DNA of 64,000 bases from Burkholderiaceae bacterium. Lineage in GTDB: Bacteria > Pseudomonadota > Gammaproteobacteria > Burkholderiales > Burkholderiaceae_D. The position numbers and the translations under genes were made by a program. The notes under the pieces were generated by a model, which saw only the letters and a list, made by a program, of their open reading frames with translations, was not told the origin of the DNA and did not search any database. Positions 19,536 through 30,125 of this stretch are shown piece after piece. The stretch lies in NCBI GenBank assembly GCA_018261755.1, contig JAGTRJ010000025.1, positions 1-64,000 on the forward strand. Reading direction: 5' to 3'. Position 1 is the first letter of the stretch. Each line of letters begins with the position of its first letter.

Positions 19536-19611
19536 TGGTGGGTGCTGAGAGCCTCGAACTCCCGACCTACGCCTTGTAAGGGCGCCGCTCTACCAACTGA
19601 GCTAAGCACCC
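19536..19611 (-). tRNA. tRNA-Val (TAC)
   Basis: 76-nt cloverleaf with encoded CCA. Acceptor GGGTGCT/AGCACCC, D-arm AGCTCAGTTGGTAGAGC, anticodon stem GCGCC/GGCGT around CTTACAA with TAC, and T-arm GGGAGTTCGAGGCTC. Probably cotranscribed with tRNA-Asp. Confidence 0.97.
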
Positions 19612-19701
19612 GCATGTGCTAGCCATTTACTAGCACTTCTTACTAGTCGTAAATTATGGTCTTTACTGTCTCGATTCGTTCGTCACTGCAACGAAAGAAC
19701 G

Positions 19702-19974
19702 CTAGTTTACGGCATCTTTCAAAGATTTACCAGCCCTAAATTTAGGAATTTTTGCTGCCTTGATGCGAATTTCTGCACCAGTGCGCGGATTGCGGCCCGT
19801 ACGTGCCGCGCGCTGGCCTACGCTGAATGAGCCAAAGCCAGCAATTGCAACGCTGCCGTTGCTTTTCAGCGTCGTTTTTACGGCCGAGACAACCGCTTCC
19901 AGAGCGCGCGCTGCGGCCGCCTTGGAAATATCGGCCGTTGTGGCGATGTGCTCAATGAGTTCGGTTTTATTCAC
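19702..19974 (-). CDS. hupB: DNA-binding protein HU
   Basis: Nucleoid-associated HU/IHF-family protein of 90 residues starting [19 protein letters not shown], with the DNA-binding arm [21 protein letters not shown] and ending [16 protein letters not shown]. The pattern is HU rather than IHF. The start is a GTG with an excellent GGGAGGG Shine-Dalgarno 6 bp upstream. A strong promoter lies about 100 bp upstream, and an intrinsic-terminator-like hairpin lies between the two, inside the leader. lon, the usual neighbour, is not adjacent. Confidence 0.95.
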   Translation of the reverse strand: MNKTELIEHIATTADISKAAAARALEAVVSAVKTTLKSNGSVAIAGFGSFSVGQRAARTGRNPRTGAEIRIKAAKIPKFRAGKSLKDAVN

Positions 19975-20003
19975 TCTGTACCCTCCCAACAAAGGTTGAA
20001 TTT

Positions 20004-20032
20004 TATAAAAAGGCAGGCATATTTTTCCTGCC
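20004..20032 (-). terminator. terminator-like hairpin in the hupB leader
   Basis: On the minus strand GGCAGG-AAAAATATG-CCTGCC is followed directly by TTTTTAT. It lies downstream of the apparent hupB promoter and 17-20 bp upstream of the Shine-Dalgarno, so it could attenuate hupB rather than end the upstream eamA-type transcript. Confidence 0.6.
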
Positions 20033-20073
20033 GACAGTACACATGCTGCGCGCACGGAAACATCCAGAATCGC

Positions 20074-20102
20074 ATTAAACTCGCGGCTTAACGCGCTGTC
20101 AA
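20074..20102 (-). promoter_or_regulatory. sigma70 promoter of hupB
   Basis: TTGACA and TTTAAT are separated by exactly 17 bp on the minus strand. The expected start point near 20067 gives a leader of about 93 nt. This is one of the best -35/-10 matches in the window. Confidence 0.7.
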
Positions 20103-20334
20103 TGCGCCCGGCGGTTTTTGGCGTTTCGCCCAAATACCCGCCCGAATTTGTTGCCAAATTGCGGCACCGCGCCAAATTCTGCCATGCTGAAACGGCGAAT
20201 GCCTGCATACCGGGGGCGCGATTTAACCGGGGTTTCGGAAATACGTCAAGAAAAATGCCTGCGCCAACTGTGGCGTTTTTGCATCACTACCGCCAGACAA
20301 CGTAAAAAGCGCCACGCCTAAACTGAAAAAATAT

Positions 20335-21225
20335 CTAGCGGCCAAGCCGCCGCACCTGCCGCAGCATGGCCAATTCATTCAGCGCGAGTGCCACCAGCAC
20401 GAATGCGCCGCCAATCAGCGTAGCAGTTGATGGCACCTCGCCCGCTCCCATCCATGCCCACAGCGGGCCAAGTACGATTTCGAGCATCGCCAGCAATGAT
20501 ATTTCCGGCGCGGACAGCGTCTGCGCTGCGCGCACCAGCAGCATGCAGGGCAAACCGAGCTGGAACACACCAAGCAACGCCATGATGCCGATGTCGTGCA
20601 ACGACGCCTGCAACGGCAGTGCCAGCGGCAGCGTCAGACAGATGGACACCAGCGCGCCAAGCATCACCGTTGGAATCAAATCAGCGCTTTGCCCTGCCTT
20701 CTTGAAAATGACGAAATTGCTGGCGGCGGCAATCGGCACGATCAGGGCGACCGCCATGCCGGCCAAATGGGTCGTGCCGAATTCCGCCATGCTGCCGGCG
20801 AACATCCATAGTATGCCAACCGATGCGAGCGAAATCGCCAGCCAGGTGCGCAACGGTGTGCGCTGGCCAAGAAACAGCCATGCGAAAATCACGGTCAGGA
20901 ATGGGGCGATACTGTCCACCACCAGCGTATTGGCCACCGTAGTCATCGTCAGCGCCATCATGAAGGCGCTGTACATGATGCCCCACATGAAGGCAGACAG
21001 GATGCCGATCCGCCCAACCTTGCACACGTTCGAAACAAAATTGCTGCGCTGCTGGAAAACTAGGGTAAGGCCAACGAACAGCGCCGTGAACAGGCTGCGC
21101 CAGAACGTGATTTCAAAACCGCGCACTTCGTCCAGATGGCGGGTAAACACCCCGGCGATGCTCCACAGCGTGGCGGCGCATATCATCAAAAGCAGCGCGC
21201 GACGGTGTGAGAGCGGAGTGGACAT
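20335..21225 (-). CDS. EamA/DMT-family membrane transporter
   Basis: Inner-membrane protein of 296 residues with about ten hydrophobic helices arranged as two EamA repeats (for example ALLLMICAATLWSIAGVFTR and ALIVPIAAASNFVIFKKAG). Such proteins usually export amino acids or other metabolites; the substrate cannot be read from the sequence. The gap of 360 bp to hupB downstream holds only the hupB promoter, leader hairpin and a weaker CGCCA-ACTG-TGGCG-TTTTT hairpin near 20266-20285. Confidence 0.85.
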   Translation of the reverse strand: MSTPLSHRRALLLMICAATLWSIAGVFTRHLDEVRGFEITFWRSLFTALFVGLTLVFQQRSNFVSNVCKVGRIGILSAFMWGIMYSAFMMALTMTTVANTLVVDSIAPFLTVIFAWLFLGQRTPLRTWLAISLASVGILWMFAGSMAEFGTTHLAGMAVALIVPIAAASNFVIFKKAGQSADLIPTVMLGALVSICLTLPLALPLQASLHDIGIMALLGVFQLGLPCMLLVRAAQTLSAPEISLLAMLEIVLGPLWAWMGAGEVPSTATLIGGAFVLVALALNELAMLRQVRRLGR

Positions 21226-21391
21226 GTTCAGGCGATGATGGTCGTGATGAGTGTATGCAAATCCAGCACGCCGCGTTCTCAGCGTGCGCCGAACAGCCGG
21301 ATTCCGGCATCGCCCAAATCAGCAGCTATCGCATGATGCTAGCAAGATTTGCTTCTCATGCGAAGCCGCTTCCGGTCAGAAAACAACGTCT

Positions 21392-23227
21392 TCAGGCAAT
21401 TTCACGGCTGGCGCGCTTGCGCTCGTGCTCTTTCAGGTAGCGCTTGCGCAGACGGATGCTTTTCGGCGTGATTTCGACCAGTTCATCATCCTCGATGAAT
21501 TCGACCGCGTATTCGAGCGAGAGCGCAACCGGCGGCACCAGGCGCACCGCTTCATCCGTGCCCGAAGCGCGAACGTTGGTCAGCTGCTTGCCCTTGATCG
21601 GATTCACCGTCAGGTCGTTGTCGCGTGAGTGGATGCCGATGATCATTCCTTCGTACACCGGATCGTTGTGATTGACGAACATCCGGCCACGCTCCTGCAG
21701 CTTCCACAACGCATATGCCACGGCTGCGCCATCGTCCTGCGAGATCAGCACGCCGTTACGACGGCCTGCCAGTTCCCCCTTCTCAGCGTCCACCGGATAA
21801 TAATCATCGAAGATATGGCTCATCAAACCGGTACCACGGGTCAGCGTCATGAACTCGCTCTGGAAACCGATCAGGCCGCGCGCCGGAATCCGGTATTCGA
21901 GCCGCACACGTCCCTTGCCGTCCGGCTGCATGTCCTGCAGTTCGCCGCGGCGGCGGCCAAGCTCTTCCATCACGCCGCCCTGGTTAACTTCCTCGACATC
22001 AACCGTCAGCATTTCATACGGCTCGTGCCGGACGCCATCGATGGTTTTGTACACCACGCGCGGGCGCGACACCGCCAGTTCGTAGCCTTCACGTCGCATG
22101 TTTTCCAGCAGAATCGTCAGATGCAGTTCACCACGGCCGGACACTTCGAACACGGTGTCGTCGTCGGTCGGCAGCACGCGCAGCGCAACATTCGATTTCA
22201 GTTCGCGCTCAAGCCGCTCGCGCAGCTGGCGGCTGGTGACGAATTTGCCTTCCCGCCCCGCCATCGGCGAGGTGTTGACCATGAAGTTCATCGTCAGCGT
22301 CGGCTCGTCCACCGTCAGCATCGGCAACGCATCCGGCGCATCCGGTGCACAAATCGTCGAGCCAATTCCGATTTCCTCGATGCCGTTGATCAGCACGATA
22401 TCGCCTGCCTGTGCTTCATCAACCAGTGTGCGTTCCAGCCCCTTGAAATTCAGCACCTGATTGATGCGCGCCTTGATCGGAGTTGAATCGGGACCATTCA
22501 GGATGATCACATCCTGCAGCGTGCGGATGCGGCCACGGCTGATGCGACCGATACCAATCTTGCCGACATACGACGAATAATCAAGCGACGAAATCTGCAT
22601 TTGCAGCGGACCATCCGGATCGTCATCGCGCACCGGCACATGTTTCAGAATAGAATCGAACAGCGGCTGCATCGTGCCTTCGCGCACTTCCGGGTCGAGG
22701 CTGGCATAGCCGTTCAGCGCCGACGCATACACCACCGGGAAATCAAGCTGTTCCTCGGTTGCGCCGAGCTTGTCGAACAGTTCGAACGTGGCGTTCACGA
22801 CCCAGTCCGGCCGTGCGCCCGGACGGTCGATCTTGTTGATCACGACGATCGGCTTCAGCCCCAACGCCAGCGCCTTCCTGGTCACGAAGCGCGTCTGCGG
22901 CATCGGCCCTTCGACCGCATCAACCAGCAGCAGCACGCTATCGACCATCGACAGCACGCGTTCGACTTCGCCGCCGAAGTCCGCATGGCCCGGCGTATCG
23001 ACGATATTGATGTGAGTGCCGTTGTATTCGACCGCGCAGTTTTTCGCCAGAATGGTGATGCCGCGTTCGCGCTCCAGATCGTTTGAATCCATGACGCGGG
23101 TTTCGACCTGCTGGTTGTCGCGGAAAGTACCGGACTGGCGCAGCAATTGATCGACCAGTGTGGTTTTGCCGTGGTCAACGTGGGCAATGATGGCAATGTT
23201 GCGCAAGGCGCGCTTGGCTTGAGTCAT
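21392..23227 (-). CDS. typA: ribosome-associated GTPase TypA/BipA
   Basis: Translational GTPase of 611 residues that acts on the ribosome in stress and 50S assembly. G1 [16 protein letters not shown]2 [10 protein letters not shown]3 [15 protein letters not shown]4 [12 protein letters not shown], then beta-barrel, EF-G-like domains III and V and the BipA-specific C-terminus ([18 protein letters not shown] ... [13 protein letters not shown]). The length is usual. A dispersed repeat copy lies between its start region and the end of truB. Confidence 0.97.
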   Translation of the reverse strand: MTQAKRALRNIAIIAHVDHGKTTLVDQLLRQSGTFRDNQQVETRVMDSNDLERERGITILAKNCAVEYNGTHINIVDTPGHADFGGEVERVLSMVDSVLLLVDAVEGPMPQTRFVTRKALALGLKPIVVINKIDRPGARPDWVVNATFELFDKLGATEEQLDFPVVYASALNGYASLDPEVREGTMQPLFDSILKHVPVRDDDPDGPLQMQISSLDYSSYVGKIGIGRISRGRIRTLQDVIILNGPDSTPIKARINQVLNFKGLERTLVDEAQAGDIVLINGIEEIGIGSTICAPDAPDALPMLTVDEPTLTMNFMVNTSPMAGREGKFVTSRQLRERLERELKSNVALRVLPTDDDTVFEVSGRGELHLTILLENMRREGYELAVSRPRVVYKTIDGVRHEPYEMLTVDVEEVNQGGVMEELGRRRGELQDMQPDGKGRVRLEYRIPARGLIGFQSEFMTLTRGTGLMSHIFDDYYPVDAEKGELAGRRNGVLISQDDGAAVAYALWKLQERGRMFVNHNDPVYEGMIIGIHSRDNDLTVNPIKGKQLTNVRASGTDEAVRLVPPVALSLEYAVEFIEDDELVEITPKSIRLRKRYLKEHERKRASREIA

Positions 23228-23360
23228 ATGGTTACTGAAGGTTGAAAGCCCGGAATTTTATCAGGGCGAAATGTCTGCTGCATGACGCCCGCCATCTGCT
23301 GGCAAACGTTCTGTAACAGCGCCAATGCCGTCAAAACGACGCATCAGCCGGAAAATAGGC

Positions 23361-23437
23361 GAAAAATATACTCCACCGTGTATTTATAAAGTACCTCGGA
23401 ATATGTGGCCCAGCCCATGCTTTTATACATATACCCT
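23361..23437 (-). repeat. dispersed repeat, copy B (short form)
   Basis: On the minus strand it reads AGGGTATATGTATAAAAG, then GGGCCACATATTC and AAATACACGGTGGAGTATAT followed by TTTTC. It begins 24 bp past the truB stop. The 3' module is missing. Confidence 0.75.
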
Positions 23438-23461
23438 GCCATTTAATCCGATTCATGGGCG

Positions 23462-24397
23462 CTAGCCGTCCTTGACTGCAATCAGGCGCTCAGGCGCCAG
23501 CAGGCCGAATTCGCTCAGCAGCGCCGTGCCAAGCAGCGCGCGATCAACAGCGCGATAGACCCGCACGCGTCCGGGTGATGCCGGCAATGCCACACCTTCG
23601 CGTCGCAGCGGCAGGCGCTGACCGTGCAAAAAACGCTGCGCCAGTTCCGGCGCCAGCATCACCGCAGGAAAACTCGACAGCAGGCTATCCATAGAAGCCA
23701 GCGCCTGGCCGCGTTCCGTTTGCGGCAATGCTTCCAGCGCTGCCAGCGTTTGCGCGCCAACCAGCGTCAGCGCGCCAACTTCGGTCCGGCGCAATGCGTT
23801 CAAATGCGCGCCACAACCGAGCGCCGCACCAATGTCCTCGCCCAGCACACGAATGTAGGTACCCTTGCTGCATTTGACGCGCAATGTCAGATACGGTTCC
23901 CGGTAGTCGAGCAATTCCAGCGCATGGATCGTCACCTGGCGCGCCTCGCGTTCCAGCGTAATGCCGGCGCGCGCATATTCATACAGCGGCTTGCCGTCGC
24001 GCTTCAGCGCCGAGTACATCGGCGGCACCTGCGCAATCTCGCCCGTGAAACGGCGCAGCACCTCGCCGATCTGCGACGGAGTCACATTCACCGGCCGCAC
24101 ACCGGTAATTTCGCCTTCGGTGTCGCCTGTCGCAGTGGTCGTCCCCAGATGCACCACCGTTTCATAAGTCTTGTCGGCTTCGAGCAAATCCTGCGAAAAC
24201 TTGGTCGCCTCGCCAAAACACAGTGGCAGCAGGCCGGTCGCAAACGGATCGAGCGTGCCGGTATGCCCGGCCTTTTTCGCATTCAGCAACCACTTGGCCT
24301 TACCCAGCGCATCGTTGCTCGACAGGCCAACCGGCTTGTCCAGCAGCAGCACGCCATCAATGGCAATGCGTTGTTTTTTCGGCGCTTGGTTCGACAT
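23462..24397 (-). CDS. truB: tRNA pseudouridine-55 synthase TruB
   Basis: Makes pseudouridine 55 in the T-loop of tRNAs; 311 residues. The catalytic Asp is in GHTGTLDPFATGLLPLCFG. KTYETVVHLGTTTATGD, the Y/R motif KCSKGTYIRVLGEDIG and the C-terminal PUA-like part follow. It lies 94 bp after rbfA, in the conserved rimP-nusA-infB-rbfA-truB order. Confidence 0.96.
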   Translation of the reverse strand: MSNQAPKKQRIAIDGVLLLDKPVGLSSNDALGKAKWLLNAKKAGHTGTLDPFATGLLPLCFGEATKFSQDLLEADKTYETVVHLGTTTATGDTEGEITGVRPVNVTPSQIGEVLRRFTGEIAQVPPMYSALKRDGKPLYEYARAGITLEREARQVTIHALELLDYREPYLTLRVKCSKGTYIRVLGEDIGAALGCGAHLNALRRTEVGALTLVGAQTLAALEALPQTERGQALASMDSLLSSFPAVMLAPELAQRFLHGQRLPLRREGVALPASPGRVRVYRAVDRALLGTALLSEFGLLAPERLIAVKDG

Positions 24398-24491
24398 GCC
24401 GGGTATGGGTTTGAATCAAAACAATCGGTAACGGAAATGCATGCCATCGACATGGCGCAGCAGGCGCTGCCGGTTACCGGGAACGGGAAAA

Positions 24492-24881
24492 TCAGGTTTC
24501 GTCCGCGTCTTTCGCGCGGCTGGCATTGGCCTGATCGATCAGGCTGGAGATCGCCATGCCGCGCACGGTCGACATATCGTGCACGAAGGTCAGCTGCGGC
24601 AGCGTGTGGATATGCAGCCGCTTGCCGAGCTGGTTGCGCAAAAATCCGGCCGAACGCGACAAGCCTTCCAACGTGGCTTTCACCGCTTCCGGCGCATCGG
24701 CCAGCGTGGTGAAAAACACTTTCGCGTGCGCGTAATCGGGCGTCAACTGAACTTCAGTCAGCGTGACCATGCCCACCCGCGGGTCCTTCAGTTCGAACGT
24801 GATGATTTCCGACAGATCGCGCTGGATCTGATCGGCCACGCGCAAGCCGCGCCCGGGGATGGATTTGCCGTGTTTCGTCAT
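24492..24881 (-). CDS. rbfA: 30S ribosome-binding factor RbfA
   Basis: KH-fold protein of 129 residues that matures 16S rRNA in 30S subunits. Family blocks [30 protein letters not shown] (shown here in two parts: VADQIQRDL and [12 protein letters not shown]), DYAHAKVFF and [22 protein letters not shown] are visible. It starts 2 bp after the infB stop. The frame extends further upstream inside infB, but [12 protein letters not shown] is the natural start. Confidence 0.94.
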   Translation of the reverse strand: MTKHGKSIPGRGLRVADQIQRDLSEIITFELKDPRVGMVTLTEVQLTPDYAHAKVFFTTLADAPEAVKATLEGLSRSAGFLRNQLGKRLHIHTLPQLTFVHDMSTVRGMAISSLIDQANASRAKDADET

Positions 24882-24883
24882 GA

Positions 24884-27529
24884 TCACAGGGTACGTGCGA
24901 TTTCCTGCACTTCGTAAACTTCCAGCTGGTCGCCTTCCTTGATATCGTTGTAACCCTTCAAGGTCAGGCCGCACTCGAAGCCGGACTTAACTTCGCGCAC
25001 GTCATCCTTGAAGCGCTTCAACGTATCGATTTCGCCCGACCAGATGACCACATGGTCGCGCAGCAAACGCACCTGCGCGCCACGACGCACCAGACCTTCT
25101 AGCACCTGGCAACCTGCGATCTTCACATCGTCAATCGCATCGTAGATGATGTTGTAGTAGCGAATGTCGATGCCATTATTTTCGGCCTGTGCGCGAGCCA
25201 GCGCATCAGCGCGCGTGTTGAAGCCGATGATGACCGCCTTCGACGCCACAGCCAGGTTGACGTCCGATTCGGAAATGCCGCCGACTGCCGCATGCACGAC
25301 CTGCACCCGCACCTCGTCCGTGGACAGTTTCTGCATCGCATGCACCAGCGCTTCCTGCGAACCCTGCACGTCGGTCTTGATGATCATCGGCAAGTTCTTG
25401 ACTTCGCCTTCGGCAATGTTCTCGAACAGGTTTTCCAGCTTCGCCGCGTGCTGCTTCGCCAGCTTCACGTCGCGGTACTTGCCCTGACGGAACAGGCTGA
25501 TTTCACGCGCCTTGCGCTCGTCTGCCAGCACCATCACTTCTTCACCAGCCGCCGGCACGCCGGTCAAACCCTGAATCTCGACCGGAATGCACGGGCCAGC
25601 CTCGGCGATCGCCTTGCCGGTTTCATCCAGCATCGCGCGCACGCGGCCATATTCCGCCCCGGCCAGCACCACGTCGCCACGCTTCAAGGTACCGGACTGC
25701 ACCAGCACCGTGGCGACCGGGCCCTTGCCCTTGTCCAGACGCGCCTCGATCACCAGCCCTTTCGCCGGTGCATCAACCGGTGCCGTCAGTTCCAGCACCT
25801 CGGCTTGCAGCAATACGTTTTCCAGCAGCGAATCGATGCCCATGCCGCTCTTGGCCGATACCGGCACGAATGGCGAATCACCACCGTATTCTTCCGGGAT
25901 GACTTGTTCGTTGATCAGTTCCTGCGTTACCCGTTCCTGGTTCGCGCCCTGTTTGTCCATCTTGTTGATGGCCACCACCAGCGGCACGCCTGCGGCTTTC
26001 GCGTGCGCAATCGCTTCCTTGGTCTGCGGCATCACACCATCGTCACCAGCAACCACCAGAATAACAATGTCGGTAGCCTGCGCACCACGCGCACGCATCG
26101 CGGTAAAGGCTTCATGGCCCGGCGTATCGAGGAAAGTGATCATGCCGCGCGGGGTACGCACGTGATAGGCGCCGATATGCTGCGTAATGCCGCCCGCTTC
26201 ACCAGAGGCCACCTTGGTGCGGCGGATATAATCCAGCAGCGAAGTCTTGCCGTGGTCAACGTGCCCCATCACGGTCACCACCGGCGCGCGCGGCGCTGCT
26301 TCGTGCTCGGCACCAGCACCAACATCTGCCAGCATCGCCTCGATGTCATTGATTTTCGCTGCATGGGCGCGATGCCCCATTTCCTCGACCAGAATCATTG
26401 CCGTTTCCTGATCGAGCACCTGGTTGATGGTCACCATCTGGCCCAGTTTCATCAGATGCTTGATCACTTCCGATGCCTTGATCGCCATGTTGTGCGCCAG
26501 CTCGGCCACAGTAATCGTTTCCGGCACATGCACATCCCTGACAATCGCTTCGGTCGGCATCTGGAAATTCGAATTACGTTCTTCGGCCTGCGCCGCGCGG
26601 CGACCTTTCGGACCGCCACTGCGCCAACCATCACGGCCACCTGAAGTACCACCTGCCGGGCCGCGAGTTTTCAAGCCGCCCGGGCGTTTCTTGTTGGCAT
26701 CATCCTGCCAAGTCGAGGAAACGTTGGCCGACTTGATCGATTTCTTGTCGCCGACAACCGGCTTTTTCTCTTCCTTTTTCTCGCCCGGTTTTTTCTCCGC
26801 CGGCTTGCGCAGCGTTCCTTCGGAAGCTTTCGCCGCAGGCTCGGCAGGTGCCGGCGGCGGCGGTGCCTTGACCACCTTGCGCGTGGCGCTCATCATCGCC
26901 TTGATCTGCGCCACTTCGTCTTCGACCGCCTTGCGCGCCAGTTCGGTCGCAGCCGCCTTTTCCGCTTGGCTGATGGCTGCTTGCTCCGCTGCCTTTTTCG
27001 CTTCCTCTGCGACGACAGTCTTGACTTCCTCTGCCACAGGTTCGCCCGCCGGTTCACCCGCGGGTTCTGCCTTCACCTCCTCAGCCTGACGCGCCTTCGC
27101 CTCGGCTTCCTCTTTTGCCTTTTGCGCCGCCTGAGCCTGCGCTTCCTTTTCTGCTTCCAGTTTGGCCAGTTGCGCCTTTTTCTCGCGCAACTCCGCTTCC
27201 TGGCGCGCAAACAACTCGGCCTGACGCTTCGCTTCCTCTGCACGGCGAGCACGCTCGGCCTCGTCAATCACCGGTGCAGCCGCAACGGCAGCCGGCGTGG
27301 ACGGCACGACGGGAGCTTCTGTCTCATCTCGCTGCACGAAAGTGCGCTTCTTGCGCACTTCGACCTGAATCGTGCGTGACTTGCCGGATGCATCCGCCTG
27401 CTTGATTTCGCTCGTTTCCTTGCGGGTCAGCGTAATTTTCTTTTTCTCGCCTTCCGGCGTGGTGCCATGCGCACGGCGCAGATGTCCCAGGAGCTTGTCC
27501 TTGTCCTCTTTGACGTTGTTGCTCGCCAT
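24884..27529 (-). CDS. infB: translation initiation factor IF-2
   Basis: Initiator-tRNA GTPase of 881 residues. An N-terminal IF2_N module (LLGHLRRAH), a long, low-complexity Ala/Glu/Lys/Gln region (about residues 90-270), a basic/Gly-rich linker, a second IF2_N module ([22 protein letters not shown] in two halves), then the G domain from about residue 420 ([33 protein letters not shown]) and the C-terminal fMet-tRNA-binding domain ending [10 protein letters not shown]. The size is typical of betaproteobacteria. Confidence 0.97.
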   Translation of the reverse strand: MASNNVKEDKDKLLGHLRRAHGTTPEGEKKKITLTRKETSEIKQADASGKSRTIQVEVRKKRTFVQRDETEAPVVPSTPAAVAAAPVIDEAERARRAEEAKRQAELFARQEAELREKKAQLAKLEAEKEAQAQAAQKAKEEAEAKARQAEEVKAEPAGEPAGEPVAEEVKTVVAEEAKKAAEQAAISQAEKAAATELARKAVEDEVAQIKAMMSATRKVVKAPPPPAPAEPAAKASEGTLRKPAEKKPGEKKEEKKPVVGDKKSIKSANVSSTWQDDANKKRPGGLKTRGPAGGTSGGRDGWRSGGPKGRRAAQAEERNSNFQMPTEAIVRDVHVPETITVAELAHNMAIKASEVIKHLMKLGQMVTINQVLDQETAMILVEEMGHRAHAAKINDIEAMLADVGAGAEHEAAPRAPVVTVMGHVDHGKTSLLDYIRRTKVASGEAGGITQHIGAYHVRTPRGMITFLDTPGHEAFTAMRARGAQATDIVILVVAGDDGVMPQTKEAIAHAKAAGVPLVVAINKMDKQGANQERVTQELINEQVIPEEYGGDSPFVPVSAKSGMGIDSLLENVLLQAEVLELTAPVDAPAKGLVIEARLDKGKGPVATVLVQSGTLKRGDVVLAGAEYGRVRAMLDETGKAIAEAGPCIPVEIQGLTGVPAAGEEVMVLADERKAREISLFRQGKYRDVKLAKQHAAKLENLFENIAEGEVKNLPMIIKTDVQGSQEALVHAMQKLSTDEVRVQVVHAAVGGISESDVNLAVASKAVIIGFNTRADALARAQAENNGIDIRYYNIIYDAIDDVKIAGCQVLEGLVRRGAQVRLLRDHVVIWSGEIDTLKRFKDDVREVKSGFECGLTLKGYNDIKEGDQLEVYEVQEIARTL

Positions 27530-27590
27530 TCAGTCCTCTTTTCTCCGTGGCACGCAGCGGATTTCAATCCGCCCGTACCGTCGCAGGCAA

Positions 27591-29150
27591 TCAGTTTGCC
27601 TCAGCCAGGTTCCAGGCTTTTTCCTGCAATGCCTTTGCCTGTGCGTCATACTTCGCATCAATCAGTTTCGTTTCTTCGTCGCTGACATCCTCGAATCCGT
27701 TCGCAATCAACTGACGCGCACGCTCGATCGGCAGCGCCAGAATCGCGCCGAACTCGTCATATGCCAGCCCGACAAAGTCCTTGACGGTCTTGATGCCAGC
27801 CATGCCCAGCTTGACCGCAACAGAGCGCTCCATGCCATCAAGTTCGAGCAGCGCCTCTTCCATGCCGTCCAGCCCTTCCTCGGACGCAATCGCATCGGTC
27901 ACCAGCGCATCGCGCGCACGGTTGCGCAACTCGTTGACCGTGTCTTCGTCAAATGCGTCGATTTCCAGCATCTCGGTAAGCGGCACGTAAGCCACTTCCT
28001 CCAGACTGGTGAATCCCTCTTCCACCAGAATGTCAGCCACTTCCTGATCGACATCCAGTTTCTCCATGAACAGCGTACGCACCACGGCCATTTCAGCCGC
28101 CGACTTGTCCTTCGACTCCTCGACCGTCATGATGTTGATTTTCCAGCCGGTCAGCTCGGACGCCAGACGCACGTTCTGACCGCTGCGGCCGATTGCAATC
28201 GCCAGATTTTCCTCATCTACGACCACATCCATCGCGTGCTTGTCTTCATCGACCAGAATCGACTGGACATTGGCCGGCGCCAGCGCGCCAATCACGAACT
28301 GCGCCGGATCGTCCGACCACAGCACAATATCGACCCGCTCGCCACCAAGCTCGCCAGTCACGGCCTGCACGCGCGAACCGCGCATGCCGACGCAGGTGCC
28401 GATCGGATCGATGCGGCGATCGCTGGTATAAACCGCAATCTTGGCACGCACACCCGGATCGCGCGCCGCCGACTTGATTTCCAGCGAACCCTGCTCGATT
28501 TCCGGCACTTCCAGTTCGAACAGCTTCGCGATGAATTCCGGCGCCGTGCGCGACAGGATCACCTGCGGCCCGCGCATGCCGCGATCGACACGCAGGATAT
28601 ATGCACGAACGCGATCGCCAATGCGCAGATTTTCCTTCGGGATCATCTGGTCGCGCGGCAGGCGCGCCTCGATCTTGCCGGATTCGACAATCGCATCGCC
28701 GCGCTCCATGCGCTTGATTGTGCCGGTTACCAGCACATCGCCACGATCGAGAAAATCGTTCAGGATCTGTTCGCGCTCGGCATCGCGGATGCGCTGCAAA
28801 ACAACCTGTTTCGTATCCTGCGCAAAACGACGACCGAAAGCGACCGACTCGATCTCTTCCTCGATGTATTCGTCCAGCTCGATATCCGGATATTCTTCCT
28901 TTGCTTCGAAGAACAGGATTTCCTGATCGGGCAATTGCAACCCCGCTTCGTCTGGCACGACATGCCAGCGACGGTAGGATTTCGATTCGCCCGTCTGGCG
29001 GTCGATCGCCACGCGAATGTCGGCATCGCCTTCATAGCGTTTCTTGGTTGCCAATGCCAGCGCATGCTCCAGCGCACCGAACACGACTTCCTTGTCAACG
29101 TTCTTTTCACGCGCCAGCGCATCAACCAGCTGCAGAATTTCGAGACTCAT
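27591..29150 (-). CDS. nusA: transcription termination/antitermination factor NusA
   Basis: RNA-polymerase-binding factor of 519 residues. N-terminal domain ([20 protein letters not shown]), S1 ([16 protein letters not shown]), KH1 and KH2 ([42 protein letters not shown]), and two C-terminal acidic HhH repeats ([37 protein letters not shown]). The start overlaps the rimP stop as ATGA. In other proteobacteria NusA regulates its own operon; the terminator-like hairpin in the rimP leader is a candidate site. Confidence 0.97.
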   Translation of the reverse strand: MSLEILQLVDALAREKNVDKEVVFGALEHALALATKKRYEGDADIRVAIDRQTGESKSYRRWHVVPDEAGLQLPDQEILFFEAKEEYPDIELDEYIEEEIESVAFGRRFAQDTKQVVLQRIRDAEREQILNDFLDRGDVLVTGTIKRMERGDAIVESGKIEARLPRDQMIPKENLRIGDRVRAYILRVDRGMRGPQVILSRTAPEFIAKLFELEVPEIEQGSLEIKSAARDPGVRAKIAVYTSDRRIDPIGTCVGMRGSRVQAVTGELGGERVDIVLWSDDPAQFVIGALAPANVQSILVDEDKHAMDVVVDEENLAIAIGRSGQNVRLASELTGWKINIMTVEESKDKSAAEMAVVRTLFMEKLDVDQEVADILVEEGFTSLEEVAYVPLTEMLEIDAFDEDTVNELRNRARDALVTDAIASEEGLDGMEEALLELDGMERSVAVKLGMAGIKTVKDFVGLAYDEFGAILALPIERARQLIANGFEDVSDEETKLIDAKYDAQAKALQEKAWNLAEAN

Positions 29151-29632
29151 GCTTTGCGGCTCCTAAAATCGACCTGCGGCACCAGCCGCGCCTTGTCCAC
29201 ATCGGCCAGCGCGAACTCCAGCATCGCCGGCCCTTCTTTCGCTTCAAATTCCAGTTTCAACTTTTCACCTTCCGGGGCATGCAATATCCCCTGATACGAT
29301 TTGCGATTCGACGTGCCCGGGATCGCCATGCGCAGCTTGATGACCACCTCGCACCCCGCAAAACGTTCAAAATCAGACAGCTTTTTCAGCGGACGATCCA
29401 ACCCCGGCGACGATATTTCAAGCCGCTCGTAATCGACATTCTCGACCGTCAGCACATGCGACAGCTGATGACTGACTTTTTCGCAATCGGATACCGAAAT
29501 CGCTCCCTTGCCTGCATCCTGCGGCAGGAAATCGATGTATACACGCAGCAGGCCGCCCCCGGCCCTCTCGAAATCAACCAGATCGTAGCCAAGCCCGGCA
29601 ACGGTTTTTTCAATCAAATCCAGCAACTGCAA
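29147..29632 (-). CDS. rimP: ribosome maturation factor RimP, TTG start
   Basis: 30S maturation factor of 161 residues: [39 protein letters not shown] and the C-terminal SH3-like part are typical. I place the start at a TTG with GGAG 7 bp upstream. The only upstream ATG in frame would put a 10-residue run of terminator hairpin and A/T tract inside the protein ([11 protein letters not shown]), which is not plausible. It leads the rimP-nusA-infB operon. Confidence 0.88.
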   Translation of the reverse strand: MQLLDLIEKTVAGLGYDLVDFERAGGGLLRVYIDFLPQDAGKGAISVSDCEKVSHQLSHVLTVENVDYERLEISSPGLDRPLKKLSDFERFAGCEVVIKLRMAIPGTSNRKSYQGILHAPEGEKLKLEFEAKEGPAMLEFALADVDKARLVPQVDFRSRKA

Positions 29633-29665
29633 CGCTTTTCTCCATTCGGACTGCACATCCGGCGC

Positions 29666-29693
29666 AAGAAAAAAAAAATGGGCAACCGCCCAT
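29666..29693 (-). terminator. strong terminator-like hairpin in the rimP leader
   Basis: On the minus strand ATGGGC-GGTT-GCCCAT is followed by nine or ten T residues. No gene lies upstream on this strand within the 400-bp gap, and a good promoter precedes it, so it is inside the leader of rimP-nusA-infB and may attenuate the operon. Confidence 0.75.
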
Positions 29694-29755
29694 CTCGTCA
29701 TTATCCGTCAACCATAAATAATTTATGGGCCAACTTCATACTCTTTAATCGAAAA

Positions 29756-29784
29756 ATTATAATCGAAATTTCCCGCTCTGGCAA
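29756..29784 (-). promoter_or_regulatory. sigma70 promoter of rimP-nusA-infB
   Basis: TTGCCA and TATAAT with a 17-bp spacer on the minus strand. Expected transcription start near 29749, giving a leader of about 115 nt that contains the hairpin with the long T-tract. Confidence 0.65.
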
Positions 29785-30125
29785 CGATTGGCCGTGGAGC
29801 AGCCTGACTGACCCCATGTGCAACATAATATGCACCAAACAGAAGCAATACCCTGCCGCATGCAGCGCCGGCACTGGCGTGCCGTAAAATACCCGCCAGC
29901 GCCGCGCTCGAACTCGCTTATACTCACGCCTCGACAAGCATTGCATGCGCAGCCGGCTTCGCCCGCAAGACAACAGATAACGCCGGGAAATATTGCCTGC
30001 AAAACAATTTTCCACTGCTCATTTGTTGAGCAACTCGACACAGGCCTTGAAAAACCTCGTTTTTTTGATCACCATCAAACCTTTATCCACAAAACCTGTG
30101 GGTAACTCGGAACTTATTTTGTTTC
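29785..30125. promoter_or_regulatory. parE upstream region with FNR-like palindrome and paired DnaA boxes
   Basis: Contains TTGATCACCATCAA (30065-30078), a perfect TTGAT-N4-ATCAA palindrome, followed by a consensus DnaA box TTATCCACA (30083-30091) and an inverted near-consensus box TGTGGGTAA (30097-30105) 5 bp apart. A TATACT near 29919 has no -35. No gene is seen in this stretch. Confidence 0.45.

Noticed and set aside
30083-30105. Replication origin near parE
   Set aside because: Only two DnaA boxes, no AT-rich unwinding region with repeats, and none of dnaA, dnaN or gyrB nearby.
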